Counted from the stretch's first letter, positions 8,244 through 15,605 are shown. The stretch is 27,763 bases of DNA from M55B175 sp964635265 (GCA_964635265.1 CAZWNV010000015.1:1-27763), one strand, 5' to 3'. Numbers and translations are program-made. Notes: generated by a model from the sequence alone, not told the origin.

Positions 8244-8525
8244 ATGACAAAAACATCGCTTGTGGGTTTGCTGATTCTGGTGGCGGGCGGCCTGGTCTAT
8301 GGGTTTAAAATGCTTGCCCGGCTCATGGGTCAGGCGGGGAGCCGAAGCCACATAACCTTCATGGAGGCTTTGGGCGGGCCGGAACATTTTGAATGGATAG
8401 ACAGCCTGCCTGCCGGCTTTCTCCAGAAATGGATGGACGGCTTTATTCATCTGCCCCTGTTTTTGATCCTGGTGGTGCTGGGCCTGGTCATCCTGATTTT
8501 AAACGGAATTTTTGCAAAGAAATAG
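8244..8525 (+). CDS. Small two-helix membrane protein downstream of sdhB, function unknown
   Basis: 93 residues with one hydrophobic helix at about 5-25 and a second at about 68-89 ending in AKK; between them lies a soluble loop of about 40 residues (GSRSHITFMEALGG..HFEWIDSLPAGFLQKW). An AAAGGAGCAGGG ribosome-binding site precedes the ATG, and a strong hairpin overlaps its stop, so it is a genuine last gene of the suc-sdh operon. I do not recognise the family. Position and size suggest an accessory or assembly subunit of the succinate dehydrogenase complex, but that is inference from context only. Confidence 0.75.
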   Translation: MTKTSLVGLLILVAGGLVYGFKMLARLMGQAGSRSHITFMEALGGPEHFEWIDSLPAGFLQKWMDGFIHLPLFLILVVLGLVILILNGIFAKK

Positions 8526-8546
8526 CCCTGCCGGCTATTTCTTTGC
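8514..8546 (+). terminator. Strong 14-bp terminator-type hairpin over the final stop codon of the sdh operon
   Basis: GCAAAGAAATAGCC (8514-8527) pairs perfectly with GGCTATTTCTTTGC (8533-8546) around a five-base loop. The left arm contains the last codons and TAG stop of the small membrane protein. The right arm contributes TTTCTTT. It probably ends the oadA-suc-sdh transcript. Confidence 0.75.
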
Positions 8547-8873
8547 CGGCTCCTCCCTTCTCCCGCCCTTATCCAATCTTTTGCCTTTTTTGCCGTTGCC
8601 CGCTAAAGATTTCTGCTTTTCATCCGATAAAAAGATTAATGAATTCCAAAAAACGCGATATCTGTTGCGACCTGCCGCCTCCTCTCGTCTGCCGCAGGGC
8701 TGCCCGCGCCGCTTCCCCGGAAGCCGTGATGCCCTGCCCCTGATACTCCTGTTGCGCCGTTCGAAAATCCTTCTTCCGGGCAAAGCCGGGTTCCCGGGCC
8801 ACAACCAGATAGGAACGGAGCCACTGGAAGGGCTCCATTCAGGTGAGAATCCAAAAAAAGGCAGAGTGATGCA
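8547..8873. other. Non-coding interval, leader of the cytochrome gene
   Basis: About 330 bases without a convincing gene; open frames here have no ribosome-binding site and improbable composition. The last ~100 bases are rich in short inverted repeats, for example GGAGCC (8817-8822) with GGCTCC (8831-8836), followed by AGGTGAGAATCC and an A run. It presumably holds the promoter and 5' leader of the cytochrome c gene. I tested it by eye against GEMM-I, cobalamin and fluoride riboswitch consensus and found no full match. Confidence 0.5.
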
Positions 8874-9359
8874 ATGAAGTTTCCTCATTTTTTGCGAACA
8901 GTCGCCGTGCTGCTGCCGGCCCTTTTGCTGGTCGCCGCCAAAGCGGGGCCCGGGTCCGAAGCAGCGGCCGGCGGGAAGCGTTTTGTCGGCTCCCAAACCT
9001 GTATGTCCTGTCATCCCAAGCAGTATGAGCGGTTTACGCAGTTCGCCAGGAAGGCCCATTCTTTTGAGAGCGTGAAGATTATGCAGAAAAACCTCACTGA
9101 TGAAGAACTCAAGGGATGCTATGAGTGCCACACAACCGGTTACGGGCAGCCGGGGGGATTTGTCTCCGAAGAAAAAACGCCCCATATGAAAAACAACGGC
9201 TGTGAGGTTTGCCACGGTCCAGGCAGCGCCCACGCCCGAACCCTGAATCCGGAGAAGATCATCGCGGATGTGGATATGGACACCTGCAAAACGTGCCACA
9301 ATTCCGAACGGGTGGCCGCCTTTGACTTCAAGCCCATGAAGTTTGCCGGGGCGCATTAA
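8874..9359 (+). CDS. Periplasmic tetrahaem cytochrome c
   Basis: A 161-residue protein with a Sec signal peptide (hydrophobic 8-22, processing somewhere around 24-32). It has four CXXCH haem c motifs: CMSCH (43-47), CYECH (82-86), CEVCH (110-114) and CKTCH (138-142), the last two in a CHGPGSAH context seen in cytochrome c554-like proteins. His62 (KAHSF), His104 and His120 are candidate distal ligands. It would act as a periplasmic electron carrier. The chemoreceptor gene follows after only 21 bp, suggesting co-transcription and perhaps shared redox function. No partner reductase is in the window, so the redox partner is unknown. Confidence 0.9.
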   Translation: MKFPHFLRTVAVLLPALLLVAAKAGPGSEAAAGGKRFVGSQTCMSCHPKQYERFTQFARKAHSFESVKIMQKNLTDEELKGCYECHTTGYGQPGGFVSEEKTPHMKNNGCEVCHGPGSAHARTLNPEKIIADVDMDTCKTCHNSERVAAFDFKPMKFAGAH

Positions 9360-9380
9360 CAAAGCGGACGGGAGTGATGC

Positions 9381-10871
9381 ATGAAAACAGTATGGAACAT
9401 ATTGCGGCAGCATTTGTGGATCAAGGTTGTCGGTGCCGTCAGTGGAATCCTTTTTCTGGTGATCGCGGCAATGATCGCCACCAACGTCCAGAATCAGATT
9501 CGCAATCTGCAGGAACAGACACGGCACCAGAGCGAGATGCTCGTTACCACGGTCGAGGGCGGCATGTTCGATGCCCTGGCCGTCGGGGACAATGACACGG
9601 TTATCAAGCAGTTTGAGCGCCTGCGCGCCAACACCGAAGGAGTGGAGGTCTTTGTCTTTGATTTCCGCCGCGAGGTGGCCTTCTCCACCCGGAAAGGCGC
9701 CCGGGGGAAAAAACTGGACGAGTACCTGGTAAGGCCGGAAGATGCCGAGCTGGTGGCCGACATGATTGAGAGCGGGGAGGCCCCGGGAGCCCCCGTCAAG
9801 GAGACCATTGACGGCAAGCGCTACCAGAGCGTATTTCGCCCGATCGCCAACAAGAAAAGCTGCCACCATTGTCACGGGTCTTCGCAGGAGGTTCTTGGCG
9901 GGATGCAGGTGCGGGCTTTAACAGAAGCAGCCATGGCAGCCGGCGAACATGCCCGGAACCGCAGCATCCTGCTGGGGCTTGCCGGGATCGCGTTTTTGTG
10001 CTTCACGATTTTCATGCTGTTTCATCGCATGGTGAATCAGCCCCTCCGCCGCCTGCTGGGTCTTGCCGGGCGGATGCGGCAGAACGACCTTTCGCAGTCC
10101 GTGCAGGTGACCGGCAGCGATGAAATCAGCCACATGTCCGCCCGTATGAATCTTGTCTGCCAGAACCTGGGCGAAAAAATCGGGGAAATCAAGGCCTCGG
10201 CCGACTTCCTCTCCGAACTTTCCGCCCAGCAGGCGGCAGCCGTTGAGCAGACAAGCAGTTCGCTGGAAGAGATGTCGGCCTCCACCAGGCAGAATGCGGA
10301 GCACGCGGCAAACGCTGACGAGTTGATGCAGAAAGTCGGGCAGGTGGTCCAGGATGCGGATGCATCCATGAAGGAACTCCTGGTATCCATGGAGGAGATC
10401 ACAAGCTCCAGCGAGAAGATTTCCCAGATCATCAAAAACATCGATGATATTGCATTCCAGACCAACCTCCTGGCGCTTAATGCGGCTGTGGAGGCTGCCC
10501 GTGCCGGTGAGGCCGGTGCCGGGTTTGCCGTTGTGGCCGAAGAGGTGCGCAATCTCTCCATCCGGGCGGCAGATGCCGCAAATTCCACCTCCAGGCTGAT
10601 TGAGGAGACTGTGGAAAAAATCCGGGAAGGCTCCACCGGGGCAAACAAGGTCAACGGGGCATTTTCGGAAATGACTTCCCGGACGAGAGAGGCGTGTGAT
10701 CTCTTAAACGAAATCCATACAGCTTCCTCCCAGCAGGCGCGGGGGATTCAGCAGGCAAGCCAGGCCATTGAAAACATCGATCAAGGCGTGCAAAAGGTGG
10801 CCAGCAGCGCGGAAGAACTCGCGGCCACAACCGGGATGTTCCGGGTGGAAAAGGACGATTCGGAACACTAG
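9381..10871 (+). CDS. Methyl-accepting chemotaxis protein with a haem-c motif in its periplasmic domain
   Basis: A 496-residue chemoreceptor. Membrane helices lie at about 13-33 and 195-214 and enclose a ~160-residue periplasmic sensor domain. That domain ends with CHHCHG (161-166), a CXXCH cytochrome c haem attachment motif close to the second membrane helix. HAMP (about 215-268) is followed by a cytoplasmic signalling domain with the conserved tip (NAAVEAARAGEAGAGFAVVAEEVRNL, in two pieces). No C-terminal CheR pentapeptide is seen (it ends DDSEH). Family knowledge: Geobacter chemoreceptors with c-haem PAS-like periplasmic domains are known redox/ligand sensors. Placement directly behind a tetrahaem cytochrome supports a redox- or energy-taxis role. 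No che genes are nearby. Confidence 0.9.
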   Translation: MKTVWNILRQHLWIKVVGAVSGILFLVIAAMIATNVQNQIRNLQEQTRHQSEMLVTTVEGGMFDALAVGDNDTVIKQFERLRANTEGVEVFVFDFRREVAFSTRKGARGKKLDEYLVRPEDAELVADMIESGEAPGAPVKETIDGKRYQSVFRPIANKKSCHHCHGSSQEVLGGMQVRALTEAAMAAGEHARNRSILLGLAGIAFLCFTIFMLFHRMVNQPLRRLLGLAGRMRQNDLSQSVQVTGSDEISHMSARMNLVCQNLGEKIGEIKASADFLSELSAQQAAAVEQTSSSLEEMSASTRQNAEHAANADELMQKVGQVVQDADASMKELLVSMEEITSSSEKISQIIKNIDDIAFQTNLLALNAAVEAARAGEAGAGFAVVAEEVRNLSIRAADAANSTSRLIEETVEKIREGSTGANKVNGAFSEMTSRTREACDLLNEIHTASSQQARGIQQASQAIENIDQGVQKVASSAEELAATTGMFRVEKDDSEH

Positions 10872-10874
10872 CTG

Positions 10875-12380
10875 TTACTTCTTGGATTTCAGGGCCTGCT
10901 GCAGCTTCTCCCCCAGCTCTCCAAGGGCTGATGAGGAGTCCCGTTCTTTGCTGCCCCTGGATTTTTGTCCCGAATAGCGTTCCAGATCTGCGGCCTCTGC
11001 ACCCTGCTCCTCTGCGGGGGCAAGCGTAATCTTTTTCTCCTGCGGGTCTATGGCTTCAATGGTTACGAAAACAGGGTCATCGGTTTTGAGTTTTTCAAGG
11101 GCCTGCGGCTCCGGTGCCCTGTCAATCCGGGACCTTGGCAGAAGACCGGTAATGCCGGGGGCCAAATTGATAAAATAGCCGAAATCCGCTTTCTTTTCGA
11201 TTCTTCCGCTCAGACGCTGGCCAACCGCAAGCTGGTTTTCCACCTGCAGCCAGGGATCGCCTTCCGCATCCTTGATACTCAGCGACATGCGCCGGTTTGC
11301 CGGATCAACGGATTTGACCAGCACCGCCACCCGGTCTCCGGGGGTGACCACATCCTCTGCCTTGATCACCCGCTTGACATGGCTCATTTCGCTGATATGC
11401 ACCAGCCCCTCGATCCCCGGCTCCACCTCAATGAATGCCCCGAAGTCCATACACCGGGTAACGCGCCCCTCGATTTTGTCCCCGGGGTGGAAGCGCTCTG
11501 CAGCGGTTTCCCAGGGATCTCGGGTAACCTGTTTGGCCGAGAGCGAGATCTTGAGCTGGCCGCTCTTGCCATCGGCCTTTTCGATGGACAGGATTTTGAC
11601 GGGCAGGGGATCGCCTGTACTGACAGCCTCCGAGGGGTGGGATATCCGCGCCCAGCTGAGTTCGGAGATATGGACCATACCCTCCACGCCGGGGTGGAGC
11701 TCTACAAAGGCCCCATACGGCATGAGCCTTGAAACCCGTCCCTCCGCGGTGTCGCCGGGGCTTACGGTCTCCAGAAATTTTTCGCGCTCTTCGGCAAACA
11801 GCCGCTCCAGGTGTTTTCTGCGGTTGACCACGATATTGCGTCCCCCGGATTCGATGCGGTCAATCAGGAAATCCATGGTGTGGCCCACGAACTCTTCCGG
11901 TTTTTCAATGTACTTGACGTCTATCTGACTGACCGGGCAGAATGCGGACTTGCCCATGATCTGGACGCGGAAGCCGCCCTTGCAGGTTTCTGTTACCTTG
12001 CCTTCCACCGGCATCCTGCTTTTGTAGGCGTCGTAGAGAAGCTCCCGGCCGCCTGCCTGGCCGACGGATTTGGAGAGCTGGATTTCGCTGTCCGTAGTCG
12101 ATATTACGTAGAGATCCACCCGGTCTCCCACCTTGTAAGGAAATTCTCCGTTTTCATCCAGAAGTTCGGATTTTTCCACGACACCGTCGATTTTGCTGCC
12201 GGTATTGAGAAATACGCTGTCCTGGCCGATAACGATGATTTCACCGCTGATTTTATCGCCTACCCGGACTTCCGGGGCCATGTCGTTCATGTAGGACTCG
12301 AAGAGACTGCCAAAGTCCTCGTTTTCCGAGTCGTTTGGCGTTTCCCCGTTTTCCCGGTCAAAAGAATTGTTGTCCGTCAT
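10875..12380 (-). CDS. Five-domain S1 RNA-binding protein
   Basis: A 501-residue protein with an acidic N-terminal tail and five S1 (OB-fold) repeats, roughly at 40-108, 124-193, 209-281, 294-365 and 379-448. The third and fourth are the most canonical (YGAFVEL.PGVEGMVHISELSW and FGAFIEVEPGIEGLVHISEMS). A basic Lys/Arg/Ser tail follows. It is shorter than typical six-repeat RpsA, so it may be ribosomal protein S1 of this lineage or a paralogue affecting translation or RNA stability. The frame extends seven codons further, but AGGAGG lies nine bases before the ATG at 12380, which decides the start. It stands alone and converges with the chemoreceptor gene, their stops only three bases apart. 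Confidence 0.85.
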   Translation of the reverse strand: MTDNNSFDRENGETPNDSENEDFGSLFESYMNDMAPEVRVGDKISGEIIVIGQDSVFLNTGSKIDGVVEKSELLDENGEFPYKVGDRVDLYVISTTDSEIQLSKSVGQAGGRELLYDAYKSRMPVEGKVTETCKGGFRVQIMGKSAFCPVSQIDVKYIEKPEEFVGHTMDFLIDRIESGGRNIVVNRRKHLERLFAEEREKFLETVSPGDTAEGRVSRLMPYGAFVELHPGVEGMVHISELSWARISHPSEAVSTGDPLPVKILSIEKADGKSGQLKISLSAKQVTRDPWETAAERFHPGDKIEGRVTRCMDFGAFIEVEPGIEGLVHISEMSHVKRVIKAEDVVTPGDRVAVLVKSVDPANRRMSLSIKDAEGDPWLQVENQLAVGQRLSGRIEKKADFGYFINLAPGITGLLPRSRIDRAPEPQALEKLKTDDPVFVTIEAIDPQEKKITLAPAEEQGAEAADLERYSGQKSRGSKERDSSSALGELGEKLQQALKSKK

Positions 12381-12483
12381 TGATGACTGCCTCCTGAACA
12401 TAAAAGAACTCGCAAATTTTTCTCCCTTTTACCAGTATCCGGGCGGCCATGCAAGCAGTATCGCCCGCAGGCCGGTATCCCAA

Positions 12484-12512
12484 TTGCAAGGAAGCGCTGC
12501 AGCACTTATATT
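12484..12512 (+). promoter_or_regulatory. Candidate sigma-70 promoter for the zinc-ribbon gene
   Basis: TTGCAA (12484-12489) and TATATT (12507-12512) are separated by 17 bases, placing transcription start about 35 bases before the ATG at 12554. The 173-base region is divergent from the S1-protein gene, so both promoters should lie in it. Confidence 0.5.
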
Positions 12513-12553
12513 ACAGCCAAAATCCCGTATTACTGAATAAGGAGGAATGGATT

Positions 12554-12904
12554 ATGAAATGCGAGAATTGCGGCGCGGAAATTCAAGACGGGGAGGCTAT
12601 GCAGGCCCGCGGACAGACTGTGTGCGAGGACTGCTATATTGATATGATGGCCAAACCCAAGGCCTGCGACCCTTGGGCGGTTTACAGCGCAAAAAACCTT
12701 TCGCAGGCGAGCTTTGAGCTCAATGAGACCCAAAGCGCTATTGTGGAGTACCTGGAGGAGAACGGGCCTACCCCGCCGGAGAAGCTCGCCCGGGATCTAA
12801 ATATCAGTATGGATGAATTTGAACGGCAGATGGCACCGCTGCGGCACATGGAAAAAGTCCGGGCCCAGCTCCGGGAAGGGGAGAAGGTGATCTGCTTATG
12901 GTAG
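12554..12904 (+). CDS. Small zinc-ribbon / helix-turn-helix protein
   Basis: A 116-residue protein. The N-terminus has a four-cysteine zinc-ribbon (CENC at about 3-6 and CEDC near residue 25). The C-terminal half resembles a winged helix (AIVEYLEENGPTPPEKLARD then a recognition-like helix), ending with basic residues and VICLW. The frame is open from 12449, but AGGAGG at 12540-12545 sits eight bases before ATG 12554 and the upstream residues look non-coding, so I start there. The combination suggests a nucleic-acid-binding regulator, probably cytoplasmic. I do not recognise a named family. A strong terminator follows it, so it is monocistronic. Confidence 0.75.
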   Translation: MKCENCGAEIQDGEAMQARGQTVCEDCYIDMMAKPKACDPWAVYSAKNLSQASFELNETQSAIVEYLEENGPTPPEKLARDLNISMDEFERQMAPLRHMEKVRAQLREGEKVICLW

Positions 12905-12930
12905 CAGGCGCATTGGTATCGGTGGATTCC

Positions 12931-12958
12931 GGCGGCTTCGGCAATGGCCGGGGCCGCC
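12931..12958 (+). terminator. Intrinsic terminator after the zinc-ribbon gene
   Basis: A 12-bp stem (ten Watson-Crick pairs and two G-U wobbles) with an AATG tetraloop: GGCGGCTTCGGC (12931-12942) against GCCGGGGCCGCC (12947-12958), followed by TTCTT. Confidence 0.75.
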
Positions 12959-12967
12959 TTCTTGCGC

Positions 12968-12996
12968 TTGACAGAGAAGAGGGAATCCTATAAGAA
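12968..12996 (+). promoter_or_regulatory. Candidate sigma-70 promoter for the response-regulator gene
   Basis: A perfect TTGACA at 12968-12973 is followed 17 bases later by TAAGAA (12991-12996), or 15 bases later by TATAAG (12989-12994). It lies between the terminator of the previous gene and the start at 13039, so it probably drives the regulator, the exonuclease and thiM. Confidence 0.6.
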
Positions 12997-13038
12997 AGAA
13001 ATATCTTATTACCGCTGCATACCGCAGAAGGTTTGTTT

Positions 13039-14169
13039 ATGGATAAGGTTCTCATTGTAGACGGGGATGCCGAATTTCTGGAAGATTTGCGCCTGTCCCT
13101 GGAGAAACTGCAGCAATTTCAGGTTCTGACGGCTACGGATGGCAATGAAGCCCTGCAATGCCTCAAAACAGAAAATATTGCAATTTTCGTGACTGATATT
13201 CAAACCCCTGAACTCGATTGTCTCGAGTTGCTCTCCTATATGACGCGCAATCATCCCCGCGTGCCCTGTATCGTCACGACTGACTGGGGTAAGCCCTGGT
13301 TCAAAAACGGTATGGCCGAACAGACCTTTCTCTATCACCTGGAAAAGCCGTTTAGCGTCAGCGCCATGGCTGCGGCGATTTTTGTAGGACTGAATCTGCG
13401 CGACGAAGGCCTGCATAGCAGGGGGATGACGATGGCGAGCCTTTTGCCGCTTGTTGATCTGCAGCAGAAAACCTGCCGCATGGAGATCGTCTCCACCGGA
13501 GATGGGAAAGGCTATCTTTACTTTGAGAAAGGGGTTTTGTTCGATGCCCATTACAAAACGCTAAACGGTGAGGAGGCTGCCCGGGAGATTTCGACCTGGA
13601 ACAGCATAAGCTTTACCCTTTCTGAACTGCCGCGGCACAGGACCCGGCGCCGGGTGAAAACCAACCTGATGGATATTGCCGATGCCTCCTGGCGCAAGGA
13701 GGAGGCGCTGGAAGAAGAGGCTGCGGAACCGGAATCCGGGAATTCCGGGGAAAATGAGCCGGTTATTCCTTTGCATGAGGAATCCACGCCGTTTGAACTT
13801 GACTGGGAAAAGGCCGGTTCCGTATTGCAGACGTTTTTATCGGATATAAAGGTCATGCCGGGCTACCTCTGCTTTGCCCTGGCAGATTCCGAGGGGAAAG
13901 TGCTGACTTCGGATCAGGGCCCGGAGAGTATAAATTTCCGATTACTGGCCAGGGACCTGCCCTCTTTGTTTGCCAGCGCCCAGCAGACTGCCGCGAGACT
14001 TGGTTTAGAAGCAACTGAGGCCCTGACCCTGCACGGAGCGGACTGCACCATCATTCTGCAGCTTTTCCAGATGAACCTGTTTATCATGATTGCCTGTACA
14101 CGGGATGGCAGTTGGACCGAGATCAAGACCTACCTGGATACCATGATATCCTCACTCAATGCAGCCTGA
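13039..14169 (+). CDS. Response regulator with receiver, PatA-like (DUF4388) and Roadblock/LC7 domains
   Basis: A 376-residue three-part protein. A receiver domain (1-120) has the acidic pair in VDGD (Asp8, Asp10), the phospho-acceptor Asp53 in VTDIQTP, and the LEKPF lysine. A middle domain (about 132-205), starting GMTMASLLPLVDLQQKT and containing GYLYFEKGVLFDAHY, matches the PatA-type/DUF4388 domain. An acidic linker follows. The C-terminal ~110 residues have the Roadblock/LC7 pattern (VLQTFLSDIKVMPGY...ALADSEGKVL), a fold linked to small GTPases of the MglA type in bacteria. There is no DNA-binding domain, so output is probably protein-protein. A possible TTG start lies two codons upstream; ATG 13039 is preferred. 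Confidence 0.82.
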   Translation: MDKVLIVDGDAEFLEDLRLSLEKLQQFQVLTATDGNEALQCLKTENIAIFVTDIQTPELDCLELLSYMTRNHPRVPCIVTTDWGKPWFKNGMAEQTFLYHLEKPFSVSAMAAAIFVGLNLRDEGLHSRGMTMASLLPLVDLQQKTCRMEIVSTGDGKGYLYFEKGVLFDAHYKTLNGEEAAREISTWNSISFTLSELPRHRTRRRVKTNLMDIADASWRKEEALEEEAAEPESGNSGENEPVIPLHEESTPFELDWEKAGSVLQTFLSDIKVMPGYLCFALADSEGKVLTSDQGPESINFRLLARDLPSLFASAQQTAARLGLEATEALTLHGADCTIILQLFQMNLFIMIACTRDGSWTEIKTYLDTMISSLNAA

Positions 14170-14241
14170 ACCGGTTTTCCGGGGCGGGCAAACCGCTGGA
14201 GAAGCGGGGCGGCAGCAGCGGGGAAGGAAAGACAGGGGCGC

Positions 14242-14742
14242 ATGATTATTATAGATTTCGAGGCCTCCAGTCTGCGAAAGAGCTCTTACCCCATTGAAGT
14301 GGCCTGGGGAGAAAGCGCGGACAATATTCAATCTTTTCTTCTGAATCCCGAATATATGGAAGGATGGACGGATTGGAATCCCAAAAGCCGCGAATATCAT
14401 GGCTTAACGCGAGAGGATCTGCGCCGTTTCGGAGAGGATCCCCGCCATGTTGCCGGGCGGATGGTGCAGGAGCTGGCAGAAGCGGATGTCTATTCCGATG
14501 AGCCCCACTATGATATACGGTGGAAAAATCGGCTGCTCGGCGACTGCGGCTATGATCCGGGGGTGGTGCGCATTCATGATCTCAATCATTATTTGGGCGA
14601 GCTGCTTCGCGGTGCGCACTGCGAGAGGGACCTCAATGATTTTGTGTGTACTTTTGAATGCAGTGAAAGCGGCCGGCACCGCGCCGCCGCAGATGTTTAC
14701 TGGCTGATCGAGTTTGTTGCCTATATCCGGCAGGGTTTGTAG
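14242..14742 (+). CDS. DEDDh-type 3'-5' exonuclease (RNase T / DnaQ-like)
   Basis: A 166-residue single-domain protein. The catalytic acids are visible: Asp5 and Glu7 in IIIDFEASS, a probable middle Asp91 (PHYDIRWK), and the His146..Asp151 pair in HRAAAD, which defines the DEDDh class. This matches short stand-alone exonucleases of the DnaQ superfamily. Substrate (RNA or DNA 3' ends) cannot be told. It lies 72 bp after the regulator gene and ends one base before the thiM ATG, so it is probably co-transcribed with both, although no functional link is evident. Confidence 0.8.
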   Translation: MIIIDFEASSLRKSSYPIEVAWGESADNIQSFLLNPEYMEGWTDWNPKSREYHGLTREDLRRFGEDPRHVAGRMVQELAEADVYSDEPHYDIRWKNRLLGDCGYDPGVVRIHDLNHYLGELLRGAHCERDLNDFVCTFECSESGRHRAAADVYWLIEFVAYIRQGL

Positions 14743-14743
14743 C

Positions 14744-15550
14744 ATGGAACAGTTTACCATCGAGGCACTCGAGCAGATCAGGACGCGATTTGTCCTGGTT
14801 CACAGTATAACCAACCTGGTAGTGATGAACACCACCGCCAATATCCTGCTGGCAGTGGGGGCCTCGCCCGTGATGGCCCACGCCCCGGAGGAAGTCGAGG
14901 AGATGACCGGCCAGGCCGACGCCCTGGTGCTCAACATCGGAACTCTGGAACAGAGCTGGCTGGAGTCCATGATTGCCGCCGGCCGGCGCGCAAACGCAGA
15001 TGGTATTCCGGTTGTCCTGGATCCGGTGGGGGCCGGTGCCACCGTTTACCGCACCGCTTCCGCCCGCAGAATTATGGATGAATGCAGGATATCGGTTCTG
15101 CGCGGCAACGCCTCGGAGGTTTTCTCCCTGATGTCCCCGGGGGTGGAGACCAGGGGCGTGGAATCCGCGATTGCCATGCAGGAGGATATGGTGGCAGCGG
15201 TACAGGAGATGGCCCTGAGGGAGAACTGTGTGGTTGCCGTATCCGGGGAACAGGACTGCGTGACAGACGGCCGGAAGGTGTTCCGCATCAAAAACGGGCA
15301 ATCCCTGATGACCCGGATAACCGGGATCGGATGCGGGCTTTCAGCGCTTTCCGGAGCTTTCTGCGGCGTTTCGCGGGACAATCCCGCTGAAGCCGCCGCT
15401 GCCGCTCACGGATATTACGGGCTCTGCGGGGATCTGGCCATCACAATAAGCGACCGGCCGGGCAGTTTTTACGCCGCCTTCCTCGACAGGCTGTACGCTA
15501 CAGGCAAAGAGGAAATCAATAATTCCCTCAAGGTGGAAATGCAGGGCTGA
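14744..15550 (+). CDS. thiM: Hydroxyethylthiazole kinase
   Basis: A 268-residue ThiM. Family motifs are present: VLDPVGAGAT (91-100), GNASEV (121-126) and TGIGC with the catalytic-site Cys197. It phosphorylates 4-methyl-5-(2-hydroxyethyl)thiazole in thiamine salvage. The frame is open ten codons upstream, but the ATG at 14744, one base after the exonuclease stop, gives the usual N-terminus. No thiD or thiE is nearby and no TPP riboswitch is seen upstream, so it is expressed from the regulator-exonuclease transcript or an internal promoter. A bidirectional terminator follows. Confidence 0.93.
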   Translation: MEQFTIEALEQIRTRFVLVHSITNLVVMNTTANILLAVGASPVMAHAPEEVEEMTGQADALVLNIGTLEQSWLESMIAAGRRANADGIPVVLDPVGAGATVYRTASARRIMDECRISVLRGNASEVFSLMSPGVETRGVESAIAMQEDMVAAVQEMALRENCVVAVSGEQDCVTDGRKVFRIKNGQSLMTRITGIGCGLSALSGAFCGVSRDNPAEAAAAAHGYYGLCGDLAITISDRPGSFYAAFLDRLYATGKEEINNSLKVEMQG

Positions 15551-15567
15551 GCAACCGGCCTGCGAAA

Positions 15568-15605
15568 CTGCCGCGACTTCTCCGGCGCGGAAGAACTCGC
15601 GGCAG
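15568..15605. terminator. Bidirectional terminator between thiM and the convergent secreted-protein gene
   Basis: CTGCCGCGA (15568-15576) pairs perfectly with TCGCGGCAG (15597-15605), and an inner CTTC/GAAG pairing extends the stem. It sits between two convergent genes. There is no strong T run on either side. Confidence 0.6.

Noticed and set aside
8770..8855. Possible GEMM-I or cobalamin riboswitch
   Set aside because: GCAAAGCC and GCCACTGG/GGTGAGAATCC fragments occur, but GEMM-I lacks its first GGCAAAC element and the cobalamin elements are in the wrong order.
8512..8877. 121-codon open frame in the cytochrome leader
   Set aside because: Starts inside the previous gene, has no ribosome-binding site and a Pro/Arg/Ser-rich random-looking composition.
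8535..9875. 446-codon minus-strand open frame over the cytochrome gene and chemoreceptor start
   Set aside because: It is antisense to a four-haem cytochrome and a chemoreceptor with clear motifs; composition is atypical and no family is recognisable.
14170..14743. TPP riboswitch ahead of thiM
   Set aside because: The upstream sequence is the exonuclease coding region and a short spacer; no CTGAGA/thi-box element was seen.
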